DNA from: an uncultured Aquimarina sp.
GTDB lineage: Bacteria; Bacteroidota; Bacteroidia; Flavobacteriales; Flavobacteriaceae
DNA length: 64,000 bases
Assembly (NCBI GenBank): GCA_947500545.1
Contig: CANMSO010000001.1
Location: 558,001-622,000 of the forward strand
Reading direction: 5' to 3'
In this document: positions 8,883 through 17,612 of the stretch, one piece after another
Layout: every line of letters starts with the position of its first letter
How positions within the stretch are numbered: the stretch's first letter is position 1
The notes under the pieces: model-generated
What the model saw: only the letters and a program-made list of their open reading frames with translations
Database searches by the model: none
Told to the model about the DNA's origin: nothing
Position numbers and translations under genes: made by a program

Positions 8883-11081
8883 ATGAAAACTCAACTAACG
8901 CTTACAAAAAGATCTTTGTGGCTTTTGGCCATTACATTTATAACTACTGTTGCTATGCATGCACAGCAGGTTATTAATGCAACATTACAAAATGATGGAA
9001 GAACAAGACAATATCGGTTGTATGTTCCCGCAAGTTACGATGCTAGTAAACCGGCTCCTCTAATTTTAAATTTCCATGGTTTTACAAACAATATTGATAC
9101 ACAATACAACCAAAGTGATTTTAGGCAACTAGCTGAAGACAATCAATTTATATTCGTAACACCTCAAGGCCTTGGAGGTTTTTTCTCGGGATGGGCAATA
9201 AACAATAGTTTTGGTGGTAATGAAGATGATTTGGGATTTTCAGATGCCCTAATTAATAAAATTCAAGAAGATTTTAATATTAATGAAAAACGGATTTATG
9301 CAACTGGATTTTCAAACGGCGGCTTTTTTAGCTATAGACTAGCCTGCGAGTTAAGTCCAAGAATTGCAGCTGTGGCTTCTGTAGCAGGTAGTATGACAAG
9401 AATATGGATAGACAGAGGACAATGTCAACCACAACACCCTACTGCTGTATTACAAATAACTGGTACTAATGATAATGTTATCTCTATAAACGGTAACGGA
9501 TCTAATGAACCTATACAGGATGTTATGGAATATTGGTCAAGTGTTAACAATGGAGACCCTACACCAGAAGTTATTCAATTAGGAGGGGGATCTACACGTT
9601 CTATTTGGGATAATGGTGATAATGGTACGACAGCAGAATTTATTAGAGTTCAAGGAAAAGGACATAGCTGGAATGGTGGAAACGTAAACACCTCTCAAGA
9701 AATCTGGAAATTCTTTTCTCGATTTGATATCGACGGAGAAATAGATCCAACTACAACGCCTCCTACAGGTGAAACTTGTTCAGGAGATATATCTTCTTTT
9801 CCTTACAGCGAAAGTTTTGAAAGCAATATAGGGCAGTGGTCACAGTCAAGTAATGATGACCTAAATTGGACCAGAGATTCTGGTGGTACCCCTTCTAGTA
9901 ATACGGGACCCTCTAATGGAGCAGATGGTAGTTTTTACCTTTATGTAGAGGCTTCTGGTAATGGTACGGGGTTTCCTAATAAAAGAGCCATACTTAATTC
10001 TCCATGTTTAGATTTTACAGGAATAGACTCACCAAGACTTAACTTTCAGTATCATATGTTTGGTAGCGCTATTAATAATTTAACTATTGAGGTAAGAACT
10101 AATAATCAAGGAGACTGGACAAGTGTATTTAGTAGAAATGGTAATCAGGGTAATATCTGGAATGCAGCAGATGTTGATCTTGCTGCTTATGCAGGAAATG
10201 ATAGTGTGCAATTACGATTTAATGTAGTTACTGGTTCTGGTAATAGCGGATGGCAAAGTGATATTGCTATCGATGCTGTAACTATCCAGAACGGTTCTGT
10301 AGATCCAGGGCCAGCATGTGATAGTATTAATTTTAATGACTTTACAATCACTTCTTTTTCTAATCAAGATAATGCAGGAAATTTCTCTATAGAAAATGGT
10401 GGAGACGCTTTATCGCTATCTAATAATACATGGAAATATATTGGTCTTGATTACACAGTAACGGCTAATACAGTTATTGAGTTTGATTTTAGTAGTACAT
10501 CCCAAGGAGAGATTCATGCTGTAGGGTTTGAAAATAATAATACATTAACTTCTTCACGTTATTTCAAAGTACATGGTACTCAAAATTATGGGGTGACTAA
10601 CTTTGATAACTATGCAGGAGGTACTACTACGTATGTAATTCCTGTTGGAAATTTTTACACAGGAGCTATGGATAGATTAGTATTTATAAATGATAATGAT
10701 GGTGGCTCAGGAAACAACTCTATATTCTCTAACGTTAAGATTTATGAAGGATCTTGTGATGGATCGCTAGTAGTAGAAAGATCTGGTTTTGATAGAGAAA
10801 CTGCAATTTTAGGTACTGAAGATGAAGGAGTAACTTCTTTTACGGCTTTGTATCCAAATCCGACAAGTGATCAATTTTCTCTTAATATAAACTCAAAAAG
10901 CATTAAAGAGATACGGGTTACTATATATACGACATTAGGACAGAAAAAATATGAAACTAGATTAAATCCTGGTGTAAATAATTTCTCTGCCAACAGCTTA
11001 GCGCTTGCTCATGGGATTTACATTGTAAAAATTCAATCTGAGGGCGAGGAAGATATTGTGAAAAAATTAGTTGTTAATTAA
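8883..11081 (+). CDS. Secreted PHB-depolymerase/feruloyl-esterase-like hydrolase with T9SS sorting domain
   Basis: The protein has 732 residues. A signal peptide ends near residue 28. Residues 30-310 form an alpha/beta hydrolase of the polyhydroxybutyrate depolymerase / feruloyl esterase (LpqC) type, with nucleophile motif GFSNGG and a late catalytic His in GKGHSWNGG. A MAM-like beta-sandwich follows (about 315-490), then a second beta-rich module (about 495-645) that may bind a surface or polymer. The last 75 residues form a type A C-terminal sorting domain (LYPNPTSDQF to KKLVVN), which directs secretion by the type IX system and attachment outside the cell. The substrate is probably an ester in a polymer or plant or algal cell wall. 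It is a single gene, followed by a strong terminator. Confidence 0.88.
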   Translation: MKTQLTLTKRSLWLLAITFITTVAMHAQQVINATLQNDGRTRQYRLYVPASYDASKPAPLILNFHGFTNNIDTQYNQSDFRQLAEDNQFIFVTPQGLGGFFSGWAINNSFGGNEDDLGFSDALINKIQEDFNINEKRIYATGFSNGGFFSYRLACELSPRIAAVASVAGSMTRIWIDRGQCQPQHPTAVLQITGTNDNVISINGNGSNEPIQDVMEYWSSVNNGDPTPEVIQLGGGSTRSIWDNGDNGTTAEFIRVQGKGHSWNGGNVNTSQEIWKFFSRFDIDGEIDPTTTPPTGETCSGDISSFPYSESFESNIGQWSQSSNDDLNWTRDSGGTPSSNTGPSNGADGSFYLYVEASGNGTGFPNKRAILNSPCLDFTGIDSPRLNFQYHMFGSAINNLTIEVRTNNQGDWTSVFSRNGNQGNIWNAADVDLAAYAGNDSVQLRFNVVTGSGNSGWQSDIAIDAVTIQNGSVDPGPACDSINFNDFTITSFSNQDNAGNFSIENGGDALSLSNNTWKYIGLDYTVTANTVIEFDFSSTSQGEIHAVGFENNNTLTSSRYFKVHGTQNYGVTNFDNYAGGTTTYVIPVGNFYTGAMDRLVFINDNDGGSGNNSIFSNVKIYEGSCDGSLVVERSGFDRETAILGTEDEGVTSFTALYPNPTSDQFSLNINSKSIKEIRVTIYTTLGQKKYETRLNPGVNNFSANSLALAHGIYIVKIQSEGEEDIVKKLVVN

Positions 11082-11108
11082 TAATTTATTTGACTACAAT
11101 TAATGACC

Positions 11109-11150
11109 AAAAGATGCTTCAGTTTAATAATTGAAGCATCTTTTATTTTA
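11109..11150 (+). terminator. Rho-independent terminator after the T9SS esterase gene
   Basis: AAAGATGCTTCA and TGAAGCATCTTT form a 12-bp perfect stem around a 10-base AT-rich loop, followed by a T-rich run. It lies 28 bp past the stop codon at 11081. Confidence 0.8.
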
Positions 11151-11280
11151 TAGTAGTTTAAGTAATATAAAACTATATGTAGTCAACTTAGGTGGTCATT
11201 TACACAATAGTTATTAAAAAAGAATAGGGGAATGTTAGTTTTTAGGCAAACAAGTATATGGAATGGGGTTTTATCTTTAT

Positions 11281-12180
11281 TTAGGAATACAAAATCAAAA
11301 ACACCCCCATCATAATACCAAATAACGGGACTAATTTTTTACGCTTATTTTTTTCTTTAAAGATAAGACCGCCAACTACAACAGCAATTAGTATTTGACT
11401 TCGTTTTATAGCAGATAGTAGCATGATTAGTGCATCAGGATCCTGCAAGGCTTTAAAATAGAAATAATCTGCAGCTTGCAATAAAATACCGACAGCAATA
11501 ATGGTCCACCGCCATGTAAATGCTTTTCGTTTTTCAGCATAAGGAAACCATGTAATAGTTAAGATAACTAGTAAAATTAGTATAGTATATACACAAAACC
11601 AAAATTGTAAGGTTTGTGGGTTTAAACTTAAATTCTGAATTAAAAATTTATCATACAAACCACTACTAGCGCCTAAAAAAGTGGCACCAATAATGGCAAA
11701 TATCCATTTATTACGTTTAAAATTCAGTCCTTCTTTTTTCCCAATTCTAGAATATAAAATCACAGAAAAAATAATTAAGAAAAACCCTATCCATTGGTAT
11801 AAATTAGGGCTTTCTTTATAAATGATTATGGCACCAATAAAGGTGAAAAACGGTCCAGCAGAACGTATTGGAGTTACGATTGTGATAGGTAAATGTTTTA
11901 AAGCTTGATATGCCAAAACCCAGGAACTAGCCATAATAGCAGACTTCATAAAAATAAAGCCATGCGTTTTCCAAGATATATCCTGAAAATTATAACCATT
12001 ATCTAATGCATAGTCAGGGTAAAAAATAGACAACAGATAAAATGTGGCTACAAATAAAAATCCACTAGAAACGGTACCCAGAAGTACCGGGAAGACTTCA
12101 TTTCCTTGTACTGCATGTTTTTTACATAGATTGTGTAATCCCAAAAAAAGTGCTGCCAATAGGCCCAAATACATCCACAT
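11281..12180 (-). CDS. EamA/DMT-family membrane transporter
   Basis: The protein has 299 residues and about ten hydrophobic helices in two half-repeats, the usual size and form of the drug/metabolite transporter (EamA) superfamily. Typical features are the PITIVTPIRSAGPFFTFIGA segment in helix 4, the matching ALIMLLSAIKRSQILIAVV segment in the second half, and a basic C-terminal loop before the last helix (KEKNKRKKLVP). It is expected to be an inner-membrane exporter of a small metabolite; the substrate is unknown. It is a single gene on the minus strand, converging with the T9SS esterase. The region upstream of its start holds a copy of repeat family A (12319-12420). Confidence 0.85.
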   Translation of the reverse strand: MWMYLGLLAALFLGLHNLCKKHAVQGNEVFPVLLGTVSSGFLFVATFYLLSIFYPDYALDNGYNFQDISWKTHGFIFMKSAIMASSWVLAYQALKHLPITIVTPIRSAGPFFTFIGAIIIYKESPNLYQWIGFFLIIFSVILYSRIGKKEGLNFKRNKWIFAIIGATFLGASSGLYDKFLIQNLSLNPQTLQFWFCVYTILILLVILTITWFPYAEKRKAFTWRWTIIAVGILLQAADYFYFKALQDPDALIMLLSAIKRSQILIAVVVGGLIFKEKNKRKKLVPLFGIMMGVFLILYS

Positions 12181-12318
12181 GGCGCGAATATAGTTTTTTA
12201 GGCCATTTTGTAATTATAATACTTAATGATTTTTAAGAATTTTAATGTGTACATATTTAATTTTATAGGGGCTTAATAACTTGACCCAACTAATCAATTA
12301 TGCACAGTTGTTGGATAT

Positions 12319-12420
12319 GGCGCTGGATAATGATGATTTTTTAAGGCCAAAACCTTTCTAGAGCCCTATAAGATCAATTCTACGACATGATCATAGGGCT
12401 ACAGTATTATAATATAGTAT
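12319..12420 (+). repeat. Intergenic repeat family A, copy 1
   Basis: It shares the blocks GCTGGATAATGAT, CCAAAACC..TTCTAGAG, CTACGACATGATCAT and GGCTACAGTAT with the copies at 25704-25858 and 39615-39777. In this copy AGCCCTAT (12362-12369) pairs with ATAGGGCT (12393-12400), and the inner GATCA pairs with TGATC, so it can form a long hairpin. It lies in a 243-bp gap between two minus-strand genes. Confidence 0.7.
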
Positions 12421-12423
12421 GTT

Positions 12424-13125
12424 TTAATTTTTTCTAACTTTTTTACCTCTTACAGGTTCACCTTTTTCCAGAAATGCATCATCTTCATAATAATTTGTAA
12501 ATTGAATAGGAAGCCCAACACCATTATTTGGACTCTCTGATGCTGTTTGCAAGTGATAATGTAAATGTGGTTCAGTAGAATTTCCACTATTTCCAGCTTT
12601 TCCAACTTCTTGACCTTTCTCAACAGTATCTCCTACTGACACAATTATAGAATTCTTTTTAAAATGTGCCATTACAGAAACTTCACCGTTTAAATGATCT
12701 ATAATAATATAATTACCTCCAGGTTGATCTCTATTAAGAGCCCCAGGAATATTATCTTCAATATTGTTTTCCATAGCTATTATTTTTCCATCACCTGGCG
12801 CATTTAGGCGTTTGCCAAAACAATAATAATCTTCATTTTGAGTACCATTTCCGGTAAAAGAAGTCCTATTTACTACTTGTAGAATGTCCATAGCATATCT
12901 CTCTTTACGACTATAAAAATGTTGATTCTGTATAACTGATCTTCCTCCCCAAACTACATACCATTCGTTTTCAAATGGTAGTTCTAATTCTGTTATAGTT
13001 TCATAATTAAGGTAATTTTCTTCATCTAGTTGTCCTTCATCTCCTATTAATGTATCTGTACAAGAGGTTAGCACTAAAACGGACACTATAAAGAATGTAT
13101 TGATCAATAGTTTTATATATTTCAT
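12424..13125 (-). CDS. M23-family (LytM-type) peptidase lipoprotein
   Basis: The protein has 233 residues. A lipoprotein signal peptide ends at Cys22 (VLVLTSC). The C-terminal half is a peptidase_M23 domain with GDGKIIAM, GNYIIIDH, VMAHFKKNSI, GDTVEKGQEVG and EPHLHYHL. His154, His187 and His189 fit the known catalytic and zinc ligands. The upstream HxxxD ligand motif reads R76-YAM-D80, so the first zinc-binding His appears replaced by Arg; activity is therefore uncertain. Active members cut peptidoglycan cross-bridges, while inactive ones often regulate amidases. The gene is 2 bp downstream of the beta-barrel gene at 13128-13844 on the same strand, so the two form an operon. Confidence 0.85.
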   Translation of the reverse strand: MKYIKLLINTFFIVSVLVLTSCTDTLIGDEGQLDEENYLNYETITELELPFENEWYVVWGGRSVIQNQHFYSRKERYAMDILQVVNRTSFTGNGTQNEDYYCFGKRLNAPGDGKIIAMENNIEDNIPGALNRDQPGGNYIIIDHLNGEVSVMAHFKKNSIIVSVGDTVEKGQEVGKAGNSGNSTEPHLHYHLQTASESPNNGVGLPIQFTNYYEDDAFLEKGEPVRGKKVRKN

Positions 13126-13127
13126 AA

Positions 13128-13844
13128 TTAAAATTTAAAATTAATGCCTAGGTTAATTTGATGTTGCAATTCTCTATACGCATTAGAAATTTGAAGCCTA
13201 TCGTAATTAAAATTATAGTTTAATTTTATGTCGAAATGATTAGAAAGTTTGTATTTATATTCAGTACTCCATAAAACACTTTGATAACGTTTTAATGAAT
13301 ACAAATTTTCTTCGAAAGTCGAAGTTCTCCACATCATAAAAGGAAGTGTTAGTTTAGAGGATAGTGATTGTTTTTCATCTATCTTAAAAGTAAAACGACC
13401 AGCTATTCCGAGTTTTTGTTGAAAATCATAAAGGTCCCATTTAAAATAGGAAGACACACTGGTTTGTGATTGTAAACCAAAATATATCGCAAACTTATTT
13501 TTATTATAAATTTGTTTTAAATAGGAAAAATTCAGTACTATTTTAGAATAGTCATCTACATTGAGTGCTGGAATTAAATCTGACTTTAATTCTGAGTTTA
13601 AATAATCTAACTGTATTTCAAATAATTTTTCTCTTTTACTAATTCGGGAATATTTTAATTGATGATATAATCCGTTATAATCATAACGAGAAAGAGGAGC
13701 AAATTCAAGATTTTTTAAAGTGCCAGAATTGTAGCCCGTTGAGAATTCAATGCTATTTTTTTTAGTATTGGTATCTGTTTGAGAAAATCCAGTAGTATAA
13801 GAAAGTACAAGAATTGAAATTAAAAATAACAGTTTTCTTTTCAT
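13128..13844 (-). CDS. Predicted outer-membrane beta-barrel protein
   Basis: The protein has 238 residues. A signal peptide ends near residue 21 (TTGFSQ). The rest alternates polar and aromatic/hydrophobic residues in 9-12-residue strands and ends in a Phe (NLGINFKF), as outer-membrane barrels do. No named family is recognised. It is the first gene of a two-gene operon with the M23 lipoprotein (2-bp gap), so a joint role at the cell envelope is plausible. It lies 86 bp downstream of the hydrolase lipoprotein gene on the same strand and could be read through from it. Confidence 0.7.
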   Translation of the reverse strand: MKRKLLFLISILVLSYTTGFSQTDTNTKKNSIEFSTGYNSGTLKNLEFAPLSRYDYNGLYHQLKYSRISKREKLFEIQLDYLNSELKSDLIPALNVDDYSKIVLNFSYLKQIYNKNKFAIYFGLQSQTSVSSYFKWDLYDFQQKLGIAGRFTFKIDEKQSLSSKLTLPFMMWRTSTFEENLYSLKRYQSVLWSTEYKYKLSNHFDIKLNYNFNYDRLQISNAYRELQHQINLGINFKF

Positions 13845-13930
13845 AGAAAGTGGCTTAAGTAAACAAGAAAGTATTAATTAATAAAGAGAACTTAACTAAG
13901 ATTTTTATAGGAGTAATTGTAGGCAGGAAG

Positions 13931-14794
13931 TTATTCTACGATTCCAAAGGCCTCATTAAAGCCTTGTATAACAAAATCATTAATAGTTTCATCGTGATCT
14001 GCATTACCAGCGATTATGTTCACGTTTTTAGACTGTAAAAATTGAACTTCTTCATCTGTAAGTCTACCAACAGCTTGGTCTGTTTCCCCATAAATATAAG
14101 TGATTTTAGATAAGTCGTCAAAAGTATTCAGAAGTTCAGTATATCTATTCATTGCTAATCCAGCGGCTAGTCTATCCATATTTCTCAGGGTTACATCTAC
14201 ACCTGCTTCCTGGTCAACTATGGGGTTAATTCCGTTTTCAAAATACCCAAATCTTCCTTCAGAAAATCCTTGCCAGATAATATCATTCATATCTAATCTT
14301 CCTACCATAATTAAATAGTTATCGGCTACATCTATTCCTTTTTTTGCAATAAGTTCTTGTGCGATAAAAGCACCAAATGAAATTCCTAGAACGTAAACCG
14401 TTCTACCTTGGTCTTTAAAGTATTTAACGACCTTATATAGTGTTTCTACACTTTCTGCATTATAGCTAACAGCCTGATCTAAGGTTATATCAGTGCCGTC
14501 TAATATGCTTGGATTTAATGTTTGTGCTTGGTGTACATTTACGGCTAAAAGATTGGTGGTATTAAAAATTTGAAAAATTTCGTCAACTTCACCAGTACTG
14601 AGTTCTGTATCGGGACCACCCTGTGCATTGATTAGAACTATAGGAGCATTTTGGTCTCCTCTAAAATAAATTAAATCTTTAATTTCTTGCAATATTTCAA
14701 GAACCGTTGTAGGAGACTGTTCATCATCATTAGAACAGGATAGGATCACGATTGTGAAAAAGGAAACTAGAATTAAAATTGTTTTTTTTACCAT
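13931..14794 (-). CDS. Alpha/beta-hydrolase lipoprotein
   Basis: The protein has 287 residues. A lipoprotein signal peptide ends at Cys20 (IVILSC) and is followed by an Asn-Asp-Asp-Glu linker. The body is an alpha/beta-hydrolase fold with nucleophile elbow GISFGA, an acid in YGETDQAVG and a late His in NADHDET, giving a plausible Ser-Asp-His triad. It is expected to sit on the periplasmic side or at the cell surface as an esterase or peptidase-like enzyme; the substrate is unknown. It is divergent from the kinase/regulator pair at 15073-16776, the same arrangement as in three other loci of this window, which suggests that it is the target of that system. Confidence 0.8.
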   Translation of the reverse strand: MVKKTILILVSFFTIVILSCSNDDEQSPTTVLEILQEIKDLIYFRGDQNAPIVLINAQGGPDTELSTGEVDEIFQIFNTTNLLAVNVHQAQTLNPSILDGTDITLDQAVSYNAESVETLYKVVKYFKDQGRTVYVLGISFGAFIAQELIAKKGIDVADNYLIMVGRLDMNDIIWQGFSEGRFGYFENGINPIVDQEAGVDVTLRNMDRLAAGLAMNRYTELLNTFDDLSKITYIYGETDQAVGRLTDEEVQFLQSKNVNIIAGNADHDETINDFVIQGFNEAFGIVE

Positions 14795-14820
14795 TACTTT
14801 TATTTTTTAAATTGAAAGTA

Positions 14821-14849
14821 TAAAACTGTTTTTATTTATTTTCAACGTT
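14821..14849 (-). promoter_or_regulatory. Candidate LytTR direct repeats upstream of the hydrolase lipoprotein gene
   Basis: On the minus strand AACGTTGAA (14849-14841) and ACAGTTTTA (14829-14821) have GTT cores exactly 20 bp apart. The LytTR consensus is [TA][AC][CA]GTTN[AG][TG]; the boxes match at 8 and 7 of 9 positions. They lie only about 27 bp upstream of the start codon at 14794, so an activator geometry like that of the other three loci does not fit; repression is possible. Confidence 0.35.
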
Positions 14850-14992
14850 TTCTTTTTAAAATGTTCTGTGCCAAAATTCAACACATTCTTCCGAAGTAAC
14901 TACCCCTTAAAAAGATAAAAATGTCTGCTATCATTTTTAAACTTTGCAGTAAAACAACAGAAAAAGAAGTTCGAGAACATAATAATTTGATA

Positions 14993-15033
14993 ACCGTTGA
15001 ATAGTTAATGATGAACGTCGAAAAAACGTTAAC
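14993..15033 (+). promoter_or_regulatory. Candidate LytTR boxes upstream of the kinase/regulator pair
   Basis: Three near-consensus boxes lie here: ACCGTTGAA (14993), AACGTCGAA (15014) and AACGTTAAC (15025). Starts are 21 and 11 bp apart, that is, on the same helix face. A weak -7-like TTCCTTTG follows at 15050-15057. Autoregulation of the pair is a plausible reading. Confidence 0.4.
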
Positions 15034-15072
15034 ACAAATAAATTATGCTTTCCTTTGTTTAAAATATTCAAC

Positions 15073-16095
15073 ATGAATAGACCCACAATAGTACTAATTG
15101 TTGCAGGACACGTATTGTTTTGGTTATTAAATTACTGGTTTGTTGCTATTGGATCACAACTTAATTGGAATGGTTTTACATATGCTTCAGGTAGTCTAGC
15201 ATATGCTTATGCTTATGGACTTTTTTTTAATGCCCTTTTATTTTATACACAAGTATTTTGGTTATTCCCCAAAATATATGTCTGTAATAGAAAGGTGAAA
15301 TTTTATGTGCTTTCTATTGCTGTAATTATTGCAATTTCTCTTATTGAGACCTATGTTGATTATATATTTCATGGAATTTACAATATAAATGAACCATTAG
15401 TAGGAAGTTTTAATGCAAATTCAATATTTCACATTATATACAGTATCGCTGGCTTTTACTATATACTTAAATTTGAGCACAAAAAAACTAAAAAAACAAA
15501 CCAAAAGCTTTTAGAAGAAACCTACAAATCAGAATTAAAGTATTTGAAAGCACAATTGAATCCTCATTTTTTATTTAATGGAATAAATAGTGTCTACCAT
15601 TTAATTGGAAAAAATGATGTACTGGCCAAAGAAACTTTACTTCAATTTTCTGGACTGCTACGCTATCAATTATACGAAAGCAGCACTCATATTTTATTAG
15701 AAAAAGAACTAGATTATGTATTAAAATATATCAAAATTGAAGAGACTCGAAGAGGTTCGGATATTCAATTAGATTATCATATAAAATTAGAGAATCCTAC
15801 AATGAAAATAGCACCTTTGTTGTTGATTCCTTTTATAGAGAATGCCTTTAAGCATTGTAGTAATCATGAGGATAATAGTACGAATTTGATCGAAATAAAA
15901 ATTGAAGAAGCAGGAGGGAGCCTTACTCTAAATGTTACAAATAGTTATGATCAGCAAATTAATGAAAATACAGCAGGTGGAATTGGATTAACCAATGTGC
16001 AAAAACGATTAACATTATTATATCCAGATACACATCAGCTCAAAATCAATAAGGAAATGACCAATCATATTGTGGATCTATCTATTACCTTATAA
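15073..16095 (+). CDS. LytS/YehU-type sensor histidine kinase
   Basis: The protein has 340 residues from the ATG at 15073; a longer frame would need a TTG at 15055 and adds only six residues. Four hydrophobic helices (about 1-125) are followed by a short linker, a His_kinase (PF06580-type) domain with LNPHFLFNGINS (phosphoacceptor His165) and an ATPase domain with LIPFIENAFKHC (N box) and GGIGLTNVQKRL (G box). Such kinases phosphorylate LytTR regulators. The regulator gene begins 9 bp downstream. With no large sensor domain, the signal is likely read in the membrane. It is divergent from the hydrolase lipoprotein at 13931-14794. Confidence 0.9.
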   Translation: MNRPTIVLIVAGHVLFWLLNYWFVAIGSQLNWNGFTYASGSLAYAYAYGLFFNALLFYTQVFWLFPKIYVCNRKVKFYVLSIAVIIAISLIETYVDYIFHGIYNINEPLVGSFNANSIFHIIYSIAGFYYILKFEHKKTKKTNQKLLEETYKSELKYLKAQLNPHFLFNGINSVYHLIGKNDVLAKETLLQFSGLLRYQLYESSTHILLEKELDYVLKYIKIEETRRGSDIQLDYHIKLENPTMKIAPLLLIPFIENAFKHCSNHEDNSTNLIEIKIEEAGGSLTLNVTNSYDQQINENTAGGIGLTNVQKRLTLLYPDTHQLKINKEMTNHIVDLSITL

Positions 16096-16104
16096 ACTTA
16101 AAAA

Positions 16105-16776
16105 ATGAAACAACTTAACTGTCTAATCATCGATGATGAACCTATAGCCCGAGAAGGTATAGCCGACTATTGCAAAGAGGTTTCATTTTTAAAGGTTATC
16201 GCGTTATGCAAAAATGTATTGCAAGCAAATCATTACATAGAAAGTAATCAAATTGATTTAATTTTTCTGGATATTAACATGCCTATAGTTTCAGGTATGG
16301 ATTGGTTAAAAGACTTAAAAAACTCTCCTTCGATCATTATGACTACGGCATACGAAGAGTATGCTTTAGAAAGTTTTACCTATAACGTAATAGATTATTT
16401 GGTTAAACCCATTTCTTTTGAGCGTTTTTTACAAGCCGCCAATAAAGTACATAAGTATCAAGACCATAACATTGAAACAGAAGTATTGTTTTTAAAGAGT
16501 GAAAAGCAGCTCAAAAAAGTGAATATAAATGATATTCTATTTGCAGAAGCTATGCAAAACTATATAAAAGTTGTAACCCTTACAGAGTCTATAATTACAC
16601 ATATGTCTTTAAAAAGTTTTAAAGATCAATTACCAGATTATTTTATACAAACCCATAAATCGTATGTAGTATCCAAATATAAAGTAGATAAAATTATAGA
16701 CAATCAAATTAGTATTGGAGACTATAAAGTACCTATAAGTGTACGTTTAAAAAAAATGGTTTTGAATAGTTTTTAA
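16105..16776 (+). CDS. LytTR-family response regulator
   Basis: The protein has 223 residues: a receiver domain (1-120) with acidic pocket IIDDEP, phosphoacceptor Asp56 in LIFLDINMP and the conserved Lys101 in LVKPIS, then a LytTR DNA-binding domain (about 130-223) that includes THKSYVVSKYKVD. It is the cognate partner of the kinase encoded 9 bp upstream. LytTR regulators bind pairs of direct repeats about two helical turns apart; candidate repeats lie in the divergent region at 14821-15033. Confidence 0.92.
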   Translation: MKQLNCLIIDDEPIAREGIADYCKEVSFLKVIALCKNVLQANHYIESNQIDLIFLDINMPIVSGMDWLKDLKNSPSIIMTTAYEEYALESFTYNVIDYLVKPISFERFLQAANKVHKYQDHNIETEVLFLKSEKQLKKVNINDILFAEAMQNYIKVVTLTESIITHMSLKSFKDQLPDYFIQTHKSYVVSKYKVDKIIDNQISIGDYKVPISVRLKKMVLNSF

Positions 16777-16841
16777 ATCATGCGAATGTTTTTTGACTAA
16801 CAATCCATAAAACAAGGAAGTAATAAGATTTGATCAGGCCA

Positions 16842-17585
16842 TTATTTTATAACCTTTTCCAAAACGGTCCACACATTGTTGGCAAGGATCCTTTGTCCCT
16901 CTGCAGTAGGGTGGATGCCATCTGCCTGATTTAGTTCTACGATACCACCAACATCTTTTAATAAAAAGGGGATTAGTTCTAGCTTGTTCTTCTGGGCCAG
17001 ATCAGGAAAAATTGCTCTGAACTCAGTAATATATTCAAGTCCCATATTTGGAGGTAACTGCATACCGGCCAATATGATGGTTGTTTCAGGATTTTTCTTT
17101 CGTACCGTATCGATAATGGCCTGAAGGTTCTCTTGTGTTTCGGTTAAGGGAACCCCGCGTAATCCGTCATTGGCGCCTAACTCTAATATAAAGACATCAA
17201 CTTTTTGATTGAGTACCCATGTTATGCGGCTTCTTCCTCCTGCTGTAGTTTCTCCGCTTAGCCCTGAATTAATGACCGTGTACTGTAAACCTAAAGAATC
17301 AAGCTTAGTCTGGAGTATGGCGGGATATGCATCATTGATGTCATCCAGTCCATAGCCCGCTGTTAGACTATCTCCAAAACAAAGAATGGTTTTTGTAGTC
17401 GTATTATTGGTAGTAGTATTGCTATTTTCAACAGATTCTTTTTGTTTACTTGTTTCTTTTTTAACCGTATTATCTCCACAAGATAGCAGCAAACTAAAAA
17501 ATAAAAAATAACAAAACTTTAAGGAAATCTGCTTATAACCACTATATAAATTTGAAACCATTTGCTTACTTTTCATGTTTAGCAT
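16842..17585 (-). CDS. GDSL-type arylesterase/lysophospholipase (TesA-like) lipoprotein
   Basis: The protein has 247 residues. The N-terminal 36 residues contain a hydrophobic stretch ending in LLLSC, a lipobox; translation may start at the second or third Met (17576 or 17561) rather than at 17585, because an AGGAA directly abuts the first ATG. The rest is an SGNH hydrolase: block I FGDSLTAGYG (nucleophile Ser), a Gly block in SGETTAGG, block III GANDGLRG and block V DGIHPTAEG. This matches TesA/arylesterases that release acyl groups in the periplasm. It is divergent from an ABC ATPase/permease pair like YbbA/YbbP, a neighbourhood also known from the E. coli tesA-ybbA-ybbP locus. Confidence 0.88.
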   Translation of the reverse strand: MLNMKSKQMVSNLYSGYKQISLKFCYFLFFSLLLSCGDNTVKKETSKQKESVENSNTTTNNTTTKTILCFGDSLTAGYGLDDINDAYPAILQTKLDSLGLQYTVINSGLSGETTAGGRSRITWVLNQKVDVFILELGANDGLRGVPLTETQENLQAIIDTVRKKNPETTIILAGMQLPPNMGLEYITEFRAIFPDLAQKNKLELIPFLLKDVGGIVELNQADGIHPTAEGQRILANNVWTVLEKVIK

Positions 17586-17612
17586 TTCCTATAGAATTAA
17601 TTGAAAATCAAT

